Positions 7,395 through 14,355 of a stretch of 14,724 bases of DNA are shown one piece after another (position 1 is the stretch's first letter; each line of letters starts with the position of its first letter). Under the pieces are notes generated by a model, which was given only the letters and a program-made list of their open reading frames with translations, had not been told where the DNA came from and searched no databases. The translations under genes were made by a program, and so were the position numbers. The stretch comes from Candidatus Bathyarchaeota archaeon (GTDB lineage Archaea; Thermoproteota; Bathyarchaeia; 40CM-2-53-6), in assembly GCA_005884605.1 (NCBI GenBank), contig VBBE01000068.1, positions 1 through 14,724 of the forward strand. Direction: 5' to 3'.

Positions 7395-7513
7395 AGTCAA
7401 ACCGATTTTCATCCTAACATAGGGATTGAACTACCGAGTCGCGATCTATCCAGAGTTAGCGACTGTCTAGAGGCCGACAGTTCGCGCGGAAAGATGAGTT
7501 CTCCCCGGGAACG

Positions 7514-7520
7514 TTTAAAA
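7514..7520 (+). promoter_or_regulatory. TATA box of the S7 gene
   Basis: TTTAAAA here predicts a transcript start near 7543 and a leader of about 22 bases that contains the purine-rich GAAGGATAGG just before the ATG. The rest of the gap 7395-7565 holds nothing else I can support. Confidence 0.6.
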
Positions 7521-7565
7521 CGCCGTAATGGCTCCCGAGCCCAGTCGGTAAACTGAAGGATAGGT

Positions 7566-8153
7566 ATGAGCAAGGAACTCAAGAAAATCCCGGAGGTCAA
7601 GGTCTTCGGAATGTGGCCTACGGCAGGCATCGAAGCCGAGGACCCTGGACTAAAGCGCTACATCTCCGCCCGCCCTATTCTCCTCCCGCACACTAGTGGT
7701 CGACACGAACACCAACGTTTTCGAAAATCCACAATCAACGTCGTGGAAAGGCTGATCGACGATATGATGCGGCCCGGGATTGCTGGAGGTCGCAAGGCTC
7801 GCGCGATTAGCATTGTGCAGAACGCTTTCGAACTGATCAGTATCAAGACTCACAAGAATCCGATCGAGATCCTCGTCCGCGCGATACAAAACGCGGCGCC
7901 TGCAGAAGACGTGACGAGAATCGCCTACGGTGGTATCGTCTACCCGATATCGATAGACATCGCACCTCAACGAAGAGTCGACATCGCCCTGAGACATATC
8001 ACGCAGGGTGCCAGAGCAGCCTCGCACAACAATCCTAGAAGCGTTGACGAATGCCTCGCTGACGAGCTGATACTTGCCGCAGCAAGAGACCCCAAGAGCG
8101 CTTCTGTACGGAAGAGAGACGAAATAGAGAGAATCGCATTATCGTCCCGCTAA
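7566..8153 (+). CDS. rps7: Small ribosomal subunit protein S7 (uS7)
   Basis: This is ribosomal protein uS7, which binds the 3' major domain of 16S rRNA, helps assemble the small-subunit head and contacts the E-site tRNA. The 195 residues match archaeal S7 in length and motifs: VKVFGMWP near the start, the archaeal HTSGRHEHQRF, INVVERLIDDMMRPG, KNPIEILVRAIQNAAP, IDIAPQRRVDIALRHI and the terminal EIERIALSSR. The ATG at 7566 follows a short leader behind its own TATA box. In most archaea S7 sits with rps12 and elongation-factor genes. Here neither S12 nor an elongation factor is adjacent, and its stop overlaps the convergent small membrane-protein gene by four bases. The N-terminal SKELKKIPEVK extension is lysine-rich. 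Identification is firm. Confidence 0.97.
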   Translation: MSKELKKIPEVKVFGMWPTAGIEAEDPGLKRYISARPILLPHTSGRHEHQRFRKSTINVVERLIDDMMRPGIAGGRKARAISIVQNAFELISIKTHKNPIEILVRAIQNAAPAEDVTRIAYGGIVYPISIDIAPQRRVDIALRHITQGARAASHNNPRSVDECLADELILAAARDPKSASVRKRDEIERIALSSR

Positions 8154-8428
8154 AGTCGATCTCGATCTATCCGGCTTTCGCCGGAACTTCTCCATCTCTG
8201 AAGGACAAGGAATGCCCCGCCGATCGCAAAACCGATGAGTGTGGCGGCGAGATATCCATTCAGCAGATAACCAATCGGCCAGGCATTTTTTTTAATCCAT
8301 TCTTGCATGTAGCGGTTGGACTGATACTCCGCAGAAATGACGGACAGCAGTAGGGAAATGACAACAAATTGCGCAAATGCCAATAGAACGGCCGAGTCAA
8401 TTCTTTGCGTTCTCTTGTTTCTTTTCAA
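8150..8428 (-). CDS. Small two-helix membrane protein, function unknown
   Basis: From a TTG at 8428 the product is 92 residues with two hydrophobic segments (AVLLAFAQFVVISLLLSVI and YLLNGYLAATLIGFAIGGAF), a basic N-terminus (KRNKRTQR) and a charged C-terminus. The frame is open up to an ATG at 8488, but that ATG abuts the TATA box (8489-8496), so a transcript starting about 26 bases downstream (near 8466) would not contain it. The TTG at 8428 is preceded by GGGAGAGG at ribosome-binding distance, so I prefer it. The gene overlaps the end of S7 by four bases tail to tail. No family is recognised. If transcription starts further upstream, the longer 112-residue form is possible. Confidence 0.7.
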   Translation of the reverse strand: MKRNKRTQRIDSAVLLAFAQFVVISLLLSVISAEYQSNRYMQEWIKKNAWPIGYLLNGYLAATLIGFAIGGAFLVLQRWRSSGESRIDRDRL

Positions 8429-8488
8429 ATACCTCTCCCTGAACCGCTTTCGAACAAGGGAAAAATAACTTACGCCTGGGTATCCCAT

Positions 8489-8496
8489 CTTTATAC
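8489..8496. promoter_or_regulatory. Shared TATA box between divergent genes
   Basis: CTTTATAC on the plus strand reads GTATAAAG on the minus strand, so both directions have a good TATA core. On the plus strand it predicts a start near 8519, three bases before the TTG of the NurA-like frame (8522). On the minus strand it predicts a start near 8466, ahead of the ribosome-binding site for the membrane protein. No other TATA-like sequence is apparent between them. Confidence 0.6.
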
Positions 8497-8521
8497 CCTA
8501 CTATCTCCTGCCAACTGCAAC

Positions 8522-8704
8522 TTGTCGAATGTCGAGAAAGAACCCGTTGAAAACTCATCGCTGAGCTCTCAGATAGAGAGAGCCGGGACGCTCCTGCAAA
8601 ACGGAGCGCTCGATCAGATAGACGGCTACCGGAGTAGGTTCGAAGCCGCGGAGGGCTTGTATGAGCGGCTCTTCCCTCGCGCGGAAGAGTCAGGTTCTCT
8701 CCGA
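8522..8704 (+). pseudogene. N-terminal part of the NurA-like gene, separated by a frameshift
   Basis: A frame starting at TTG 8522, right at the predicted leaderless transcript start, reads SNVEKEPVENSSLSSQIERA and continues through GALDQIDGYRSRFEAAEGLY to ERLFPRAEESGS. This is acidic, helical and protein-like. Around 8695-8704 this frame turns into Ser/Arg/Thr-rich nonsense, while the neighbouring frame becomes protein-like: PNLPPAVDYEEQFLKTG and SSCVPVYVNEVPEID, joining straight into the 8782-10287 frame. The shift fits loss of one base. No ATG, GTG or TTG exists in the second frame between its upstream stop (8662-8664) and 8782, so the stretch 8701-8781 would be untranslated without a shift. 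I read this as one 588-residue gene that is broken, mis-sequenced or frameshifted during translation. Confidence 0.6.
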
Positions 8705-8781
8705 ACCTCCCTCCGGCAGTCGACTACGAAGAACAATTCCTCAAGACTGGTCGTGCGGTCTCGAGCTGCGTCCCGGTCTAT

Positions 8782-10287
8782 GTGAACGAGGTTCCGGAGA
8801 TAGACCAGAGCTTCCTTCATCCCGGGGAGAGCACCGAGATGTCGCTCGCGAAGCCGCTTACGGATGAGGCAATCGCGAACAACTCCACCATTCCAATGTG
8901 GATCATGACCTTCTCCGAGTACTACCTCGCCTACAAGCTAGCAACGGAACCGAATGGGCCCAGAATCATCTTCTTGGACAGAAGCCTAGCAACAAGTCTC
9001 GCCAGCCTCACTTATGACACTTCAAAACGAAAGCTCTGGAAGACCAATGGTTCACTGTATGGGCTCGATGTTGACGGAGTTCCAATCGACATCAATGATT
9101 TAGCCTTCGGACGCCACCACATCGATAACCCCTCACTTGACCTCCCTGCTCCCCGAGGCGACTATTTGCGCTACAGGTGCTGGCTGGCCCTTGAACGCCA
9201 TGGCCCTCAATCTCTCGATTCGTTATGTACACTTCTAAGAATCAGTGAACCGGATAGGCGAAGACGAGTAGAACGAATACTTCGAAAGTCAAGACTTGAG
9301 GGTTTTCTGGAGGAGCCGCTAGGAACCTACGGGCTGAAAGAACGATACACGAGAACGTGGACCCGGGTCAAGATTCTCATCGATACGATCGGGCGTCGAA
9401 TGTTCGAAGAGAAACCCAAACAGAATCCGATGAGGGTATGGAAGAACAACGATTGGCACTGGCTTACGACGCAGGATCTAGCGTTTCTGACCCTCTTCAC
9501 CCTCAACCTTCTCGTTGAAGAGTCCTGGCGGAGACAAATTCTCCTGGTCGGGCTCACAAAAGACACAGCGGCGAGAGACCTGAAGAATCACGTTCTGCCA
9601 GTTCTCTCCTCGAACAAGATCTGGTCCTCCGACCTCACTCAGCAAGATCTGAGCCGGATACCTAACACTGACAGGATGATGCTCCAGACACTGAGCGTAT
9701 TCAACTATGAAACTATGAAGGTCCCGTGGTCGCTCACAGAATACGACTCTGCCTTCCTGATGATCGTGCCGGATTTCGAAAAAAGGCCGGGATTCGTCAG
9801 CGGGGCTATTAGGAACAAGATAACACCAGAGAGGCTTTTCCTGAAATCATACATCCAGCTATCCCAGACGGATATTGATCCGCAGCTACGGAGCAATGTT
9901 CTGCTATTGGATAGACTATCGTATCCTGAGTTCGACTATCGTCCAGATTCAGTTCTCTCATTCAAACACGCATATGGCAACGCCGAGGAGACAGTCAGCC
10001 CCATCGTTTTCCGAGACAAGACCGTTTCAAATCGCATCCAAGAGCTTGTTATGCAAACCCTCTGCGCAATGACAAGTAGTAGTATCCCCGAGCTCTTCGG
10101 CCACAACAAGCCTCTCTTTATCGCTGACAAGGTCGCAAAGTGGCATAATGAGGAGATGAGGCGGATCATCGATACCACGGGCAAATGGCTTATGAACAAT
10201 CCCAGCCTCCGACACTTTGTCTTCTACATGAGCACATTCAGGGAGAGGAGAAGCGAGATTGAAGGCAGTCGAAGAGACAGCTTCTAG
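8782..10287 (+). CDS. nurA: NurA-like nuclease (main part of a frameshifted gene)
   Basis: This is a divergent NurA-type nuclease, expected to degrade DNA 5' strands while held on a HerA hexamer. From GTG 8782 it has 501 residues. The metal-binding motif I is IIFLDRSLA (D66); a second NurA-like block is ILLVGLTKDTAARDL (253-267); and the C-terminal part has FLKSYIQLSQT, VLLLDRLSYPEFD and IPELFGHNKPLFIADKVAKW, in NurA order. Between motif I and the second block lies an insertion, about 125-190 (YRCWLALERHGPQSLDSLCT, then RRVERILRKSRLEGF), that resembles a winged-helix domain. With the upstream piece (8522-8704) the protein would be about 588 residues, much longer than usual NurA. It overlaps the herA frame by 29 bases, supporting a joint complex. 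The call rests on motif order and the HerA partner. No clear ribosome-binding site precedes 8782. Confidence 0.75.
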   Translation: MNEVPEIDQSFLHPGESTEMSLAKPLTDEAIANNSTIPMWIMTFSEYYLAYKLATEPNGPRIIFLDRSLATSLASLTYDTSKRKLWKTNGSLYGLDVDGVPIDINDLAFGRHHIDNPSLDLPAPRGDYLRYRCWLALERHGPQSLDSLCTLLRISEPDRRRRVERILRKSRLEGFLEEPLGTYGLKERYTRTWTRVKILIDTIGRRMFEEKPKQNPMRVWKNNDWHWLTTQDLAFLTLFTLNLLVEESWRRQILLVGLTKDTAARDLKNHVLPVLSSNKIWSSDLTQQDLSRIPNTDRMMLQTLSVFNYETMKVPWSLTEYDSAFLMIVPDFEKRPGFVSGAIRNKITPERLFLKSYIQLSQTDIDPQLRSNVLLLDRLSYPEFDYRPDSVLSFKHAYGNAEETVSPIVFRDKTVSNRIQELVMQTLCAMTSSSIPELFGHNKPLFIADKVAKWHNEEMRRIIDTTGKWLMNNPSLRHFVFYMSTFRERRSEIEGSRRDSF

Positions 10288-12124
10288 ATACTTCACCGAT
10301 TTCAACGGGCGCTTCAAAGCCCGCCTCAGCCAGGTAACCCCGGCATTCATGCCTGTAGCAACCCATGAGCTGACTGGTACATCATCGCGTTACGAGTGCC
10401 GGATTAAGGTCGAATACAACAAGGACATCATGAGTCTGATCGAGGAAGGAATGCTCGTCGCAGTACGCAATTTCAAATCAACTCAGAAACAACAGAGATT
10501 TTCCCTGATGGTCATAAGCAGGGTCTGGCCAGAGCATTATGGCCTCAAAGGGCTCTCTGAATCCAGCTATTACCCGATGCAGTTCGAGATAATCCAGCAA
10601 TCCGTTCGCGACTGGGACACAAGCGACAAGTCTACGATGATGGTGCAGATCAGCGCTCTACCCATCAACTATGACCTACTAATAGATGGTGATGGAGAAC
10701 CGAAGTACGAGAAAGGATTCTCCTATCCAGTTATCGCTGCTGAAGCCAACACTCTCAACCGCGATATGATCAGCCACATGTACAACAAGCGAATCCTCGA
10801 CAAGATCGGCTACAAAGCAAAGACGACGACAAGCGATGCGTACAAGGATCCACGCATCGGAACAATCCAGATGTTCGAGTCCATGGAGGAGAAAATCCCG
10901 ATCTATCTCGATTTCGAGTCCATGGTCCGTTACCACTTCGGAATCTTTGCCTTCACCGGCGCGGGAAAATCAAACCTTCTAGCAAACACTCTAAGGAGAA
11001 TTCTACTCCATGCCCCGGAGATCAAGGTTGTCGTGTTCGATATCTCCAGCGAGTATCCATTCCTCCTGATGGACTTGTTCGCTGACGAGAAGATCCCCTC
11101 GAAGATTATCCTCGAGAATCCTGTTGCTTCGGCCGACCAGTTCTATGTCAGCGTTGTTAAGCCTCGGGATTACGAGAATGATGATAGGGTCCGGAAGGTC
11201 TTTGCGAGGATTTTCAGCCAGAAGAAGATCAGCTACTACCTCAAACCTGAGTCTAAGATTCCGACCTACGGGGACATTCTCGACGAGCTCACTAAGATGC
11301 GGGGAGACAATCTAGAAAAACCGCACTACATTAACGCGCTGGATCGGATACGTCAGTTTGTGAGCGATTACAAGCATGAGAATGAAAAGACCGATTCGAC
11401 CTTTGTTAACGAAGAATTCCTAATCGGACTCGACCAGGCTGGGCAGAGCGCTGTTAAGGAATTCAGCATATCTGACCGTAGCGGGGTGTACTCGTGGGCC
11501 ACGTCTCGTCTCGCGCTAACTGAGAACATCAATCGAGCCGACAAAGAGAGGAAGAGCGCGGGCGGACTCGATATTGAGGGTATCCGGGACCTTGTCGAGA
11601 AAGAGTCCCGGCTGACCTGCATATCCATATCCGACCCTGTCGCCATCAAAGAGCTCGTGATTCATCTAGCTCGTGAGTTCCTGCAGCGACGAAAGCGATC
11701 TTTCAAGGTCAAACCGTACGTACTATTCGTCTTTGACGAGGCTCAAGAATTCGTCCCTGACCTATCCGGCTCAGGAGGAATCGACAAAGACTGCTCAAGG
11801 ACCGTCGAAACACTGCTCCGGCAGGGAAGAAAATATGGCCTCGGAGGGTGCCTTGCAACCCAGAGAATCGCTTATCTCAACACTAACGCGCTTCAACAGC
11901 TGCACACGTATTTTGTAGGAACTCTACCCCGACCCTACGATCGGACAGTCGTGAGTGATACTTTCACCATTGACAAGCAAATCCTGGAGAAGACTCTTGA
12001 GTTTGCGCCTGGCGAGTGGCTTCTCTCCAGCTTCATCGCTACTGGCATGGAGAACGTTCCCATTTTCATAAGAGCAGACAATGCTGAAACCGAGGTCGAA
12101 AAGACATTGGACAAGCTGGCATGA
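10259..12124 (+). CDS. herA: HerA-type DNA translocase ATPase
   Basis: This is a hexameric FtsK/HerA-superfamily ATPase that pumps duplex DNA and drives NurA in DNA-end resection. It has 621 residues from a TTG at 10259 inside the end of the NurA-like gene, so translation is probably coupled. An N-terminal HAS-type barrel covers about residues 20-130. The Walker A motif is FTGAGKSNL (K of GAGKS near 237), following the DFESMVRYHFGIFA lead-in. Walker B is VLFVFDEAQEF (D493, E494). RQGRKYGLGG (521-530) holds likely arginine-finger residues, and TQR (534-536) is the sensor. The helical segment between about 330 and 440 is longer than in compact HerA proteins of about 500 residues. The C-terminus (EVEKTLDKLA) resembles the tail that braces a neighbouring subunit. 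No mre11 or rad50 is adjacent. Identification as HerA-like is firm; repair versus defence use is open. Confidence 0.93.
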   Translation: MKAVEETASRYFTDFNGRFKARLSQVTPAFMPVATHELTGTSSRYECRIKVEYNKDIMSLIEEGMLVAVRNFKSTQKQQRFSLMVISRVWPEHYGLKGLSESSYYPMQFEIIQQSVRDWDTSDKSTMMVQISALPINYDLLIDGDGEPKYEKGFSYPVIAAEANTLNRDMISHMYNKRILDKIGYKAKTTTSDAYKDPRIGTIQMFESMEEKIPIYLDFESMVRYHFGIFAFTGAGKSNLLANTLRRILLHAPEIKVVVFDISSEYPFLLMDLFADEKIPSKIILENPVASADQFYVSVVKPRDYENDDRVRKVFARIFSQKKISYYLKPESKIPTYGDILDELTKMRGDNLEKPHYINALDRIRQFVSDYKHENEKTDSTFVNEEFLIGLDQAGQSAVKEFSISDRSGVYSWATSRLALTENINRADKERKSAGGLDIEGIRDLVEKESRLTCISISDPVAIKELVIHLAREFLQRRKRSFKVKPYVLFVFDEAQEFVPDLSGSGGIDKDCSRTVETLLRQGRKYGLGGCLATQRIAYLNTNALQQLHTYFVGTLPRPYDRTVVSDTFTIDKQILEKTLEFAPGEWLLSSFIATGMENVPIFIRADNAETEVEKTLDKLA

Positions 12125-12147
12125 TGAGCTCGGTTTGAGACTGAGCG

Positions 12148-13482
12148 CTAATTCGAGCGGGGGTCTCTCCGAAAGATCTTGTCCCTCAATGTGTCACGGA
12201 AAGCGGAGAAGACAATAATTTTCTTGCGTTGCACGACAAGCTCCACAACCGCTAGAATCAAAAAGATGATTCCCACGAGCAATCTAGTCTCGACGATAGC
12301 TGTCGAAACCGCCCAGAGAACGAAGAGAACTGTCGCGTTCGACACGTCGTATTCAAGATCGAGGAGCGCCGCGCAAGCATAGAGCGATTGAGCCATTGTC
12401 AGAAAAATCTCGACATCATGTTGGCCGATCGGAATCGTTCCGGTCAAGCTGCCTGAACTAATCACGAATACAATAGGGATGAGTGCCACGAGGGCTGTCA
12501 ATTCGTTGACTGATGATGACATGAAGTTGAGAAGCGCGGTCGGAGCCAATCGTATAGTTCGCGCCCAGTTGAAAGCGGAGACCTTCTCTGGAAATTCTGA
12601 AAGCACCGGCGCTATCCATTGGATGGAGAAGAACACCGCTCCAGATCCCAAAACGGGGACTAGGAGGGAGACCGCAATGGTTCTGATCGACTCGACGAAG
12701 GCGTCGGTTACGAAGACGAAGGTGAGAGCTGCAAAGACGAACAGCCCGACTATCGCGGCGAGTCTGCGAACAAGGGGCTTTACCTCCATCAGCGCGCGAG
12801 GTGGCCCTTCGAGAACTTCGTCCGGCCCGTTCTTGTCCGTTGGCAGTCGGAAGAGGAGCCACATGTATCCGACAAAAGCGGCACCAAGAATCAACGAGTC
12901 GAGGAGCGACATCTCGCCTCGTACCATGACGAATACGTAGTATAGTGACGACCCGATCATGAACACGAGCTCGACGCTCTGCTCCTTATGGAGCGCTATG
13001 CTTGTAGGGCCGGTTTGCCCCTTTCGTCGTTTCTGAATCATTACGGTGAACAGTATTAGCGGCCAGCCCAGTCCGGTTAGCAGTCTGTTGGCTCCCGTGA
13101 AGTTGGCAATTACGTTCGGGATCCAGCAGTCGACAGTGCACCCTAGAGGGTCTTTGCCTGCCTTCCAGGCGATCGTCCCCTCAACGAAGTATTCTGGAAT
13201 GGTCTGAACGATCGCAACAAGCGCGAGCGCTAGTCCTTTACTTATGGAGAATTCCGAGGCTTCCGCTGCCCAGGCGATAAGAAGGGATGCCGCTATGACC
13301 GCTCCGAAGGTGAAGAAGGCTACGGTGTAGTTAGGTTGGCGAAGAATCAGTACTACGATGATCGATATTGTTGCCCAGGCGATAAGGAGTGAGTATTCTG
13401 CGAGAATCCTCCTGCGCACTATTCCGCTCCTCCAGAAATGCACGCGCTGGCCGGAAGCATTGCTTCTCGGTTCGCTCAACAC
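12148..13482 (-). CDS. CaCA-family cation exchanger (Na+/Ca2+ exchanger-like)
   Basis: This is an integral membrane antiporter of the Ca2+:cation antiporter superfamily, 444 residues from a GTG at 13482, with about ten hydrophobic segments. The two inverted alpha repeats are visible: the first at about 70-142 (VQTIPEYFVEGTIAW, then NFTGANRLLTGLG) and the second at about 291-335 (LSEFPEKVSAF, then NFMSSSVNELTALVAL). The acidic residues E97, E296 and E299 sit at the expected ion-binding places. The usual GNxxGSN signature is changed to NFTGANR and NFMSSSVN, so ion preference may differ from standard Ca2+ exchangers. A hydrophilic loop at about 152-170 and 214-238 separates the halves. The gene converges on herA with a 23-base gap and is followed upstream by the zinc-ribbon gene in the same direction. 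The minus-strand ACAATTAACC near 13530 could be its promoter. Confidence 0.88.
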   Translation of the reverse strand: MLSEPRSNASGQRVHFWRSGIVRRRILAEYSLLIAWATISIIVVLILRQPNYTVAFFTFGAVIAASLLIAWAAEASEFSISKGLALALVAIVQTIPEYFVEGTIAWKAGKDPLGCTVDCWIPNVIANFTGANRLLTGLGWPLILFTVMIQKRRKGQTGPTSIALHKEQSVELVFMIGSSLYYVFVMVRGEMSLLDSLILGAAFVGYMWLLFRLPTDKNGPDEVLEGPPRALMEVKPLVRRLAAIVGLFVFAALTFVFVTDAFVESIRTIAVSLLVPVLGSGAVFFSIQWIAPVLSEFPEKVSAFNWARTIRLAPTALLNFMSSSVNELTALVALIPIVFVISSGSLTGTIPIGQHDVEIFLTMAQSLYACAALLDLEYDVSNATVLFVLWAVSTAIVETRLLVGIIFLILAVVELVVQRKKIIVFSAFRDTLRDKIFRRDPRSN

Positions 13483-13554
13483 GCGAGCTTTGGTAGAATA
13501 CTCTTCCTCTAAGCTCCGATCTCGGTTAATTGTGAGTTGTATCGCGCAGTAGGC

Positions 13555-14202
13555 CTAGTGGTGGTCTTCTTTTTTCTCAGCGTGGTCCATGGATATTGCG
13601 TAGGAGAGGATTAGGAAGGGGTCGAATGAGGGATTCTGGATCTCGATACAATAGGAGTCGCGCACGCTTACCCATTTCTTGTGAATCTGCGCTATTCGGG
13701 AGCCGTCGGGCGACTGGACGCTGTAATCGTGCTCAAGGATCTTTCCATGGACCTTTGCTATCTCCTGCCCCGAAGCGTTTTCCATCCACCATTGGGATCC
13801 GATCAACTGGAGGATCTTCTTCTTAATGACGGCCTTTAGTTGCCCTTGGGGGTTGTAAATCTCGAACGTGGGCCGAATGGCGAGGACTTTGCCGTGGATT
13901 TCGCCTAGGCGTGACCCATCCGTTCCCTCGAACCAGAACTTGGGTCCGAAGCTAACCAGTTGTTGTTTGACATAAGCGAGTACGTTTCCGCTCGTGTTCT
14001 TGATTGCGAAAGTGTCCCGTATCGCGAGGATTTTCTGGTCGACAATATAGTCGGTTTCTCTGAACGGGGTGTTCCATACCACTGGTTGGCCCATAGCGGG
14101 CTGGGTCGTAGCCTGGAAGCTTATAGGGGCTCCACAGCGGCCGCAGAAACGGCTGCCTGACACAAGCGATTGTCCGCAGGACCCACAGACCGGATTTGTC
14201 AT
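13555..14202 (-). CDS. Zinc-ribbon plus LURP-one-related (LOR) domain protein
   Basis: A 215-residue protein with an N-terminal zinc ribbon (C6, C9, C20, C23 in CGSCGQSLVSGSRFCGRC) and a LURP-one-related/Tubby-like beta-barrel domain from about residue 45 to 200. The LOR domain shows its repeated strand pattern: YIVDQKILAIRDTFAIKN, LGEIHGKVLAIRPTFEIYN, IAKVHGKILEHDYSV and IAQIHKKWVSVRDSY. LOR proteins resemble phospholipid scramblases, but their function in archaea is unknown. The frame is open further upstream (to 14295), but the extension is not family-like. The ATG at 14202 starts right before the zinc ribbon, and a minus-strand TATTTTAG (14245-14238) gives a short leader. A final HAEKKEDHH tail is histidine-rich. 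It lies 72 bases ahead of the cation exchanger and may share its transcript. Confidence 0.87.
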   Translation of the reverse strand: MTNPVCGSCGQSLVSGSRFCGRCGAPISFQATTQPAMGQPVVWNTPFRETDYIVDQKILAIRDTFAIKNTSGNVLAYVKQQLVSFGPKFWFEGTDGSRLGEIHGKVLAIRPTFEIYNPQGQLKAVIKKKILQLIGSQWWMENASGQEIAKVHGKILEHDYSVQSPDGSRIAQIHKKWVSVRDSYCIEIQNPSFDPFLILSYAISMDHAEKKEDHH

Positions 14203-14355
14203 CAAAGGTGAATCGGACCTCAAGCGTATTATGGCATCTAAAATAGAGTTATGTCCCTTAGACACCCCCGGAGTCGTGGCAGCGGATAATCTCATTCGTC
14301 ACAACAAAAGGCGACAAATTTTTCTCGGCGAGTAAAGAAAAGAATAGCTTGGAGT

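Noticed and set aside
8405..8521. ATG 8405 as start of the first NurA-like frame
   Set aside because: It lies upstream of the TATA box (8489-8496), so a transcript from that promoter would not include it.
12479..12940. 153-codon plus-strand frame opposite the cation exchanger
   Set aside because: The minus strand encodes the two CaCA alpha repeats; this frame is a shadow.
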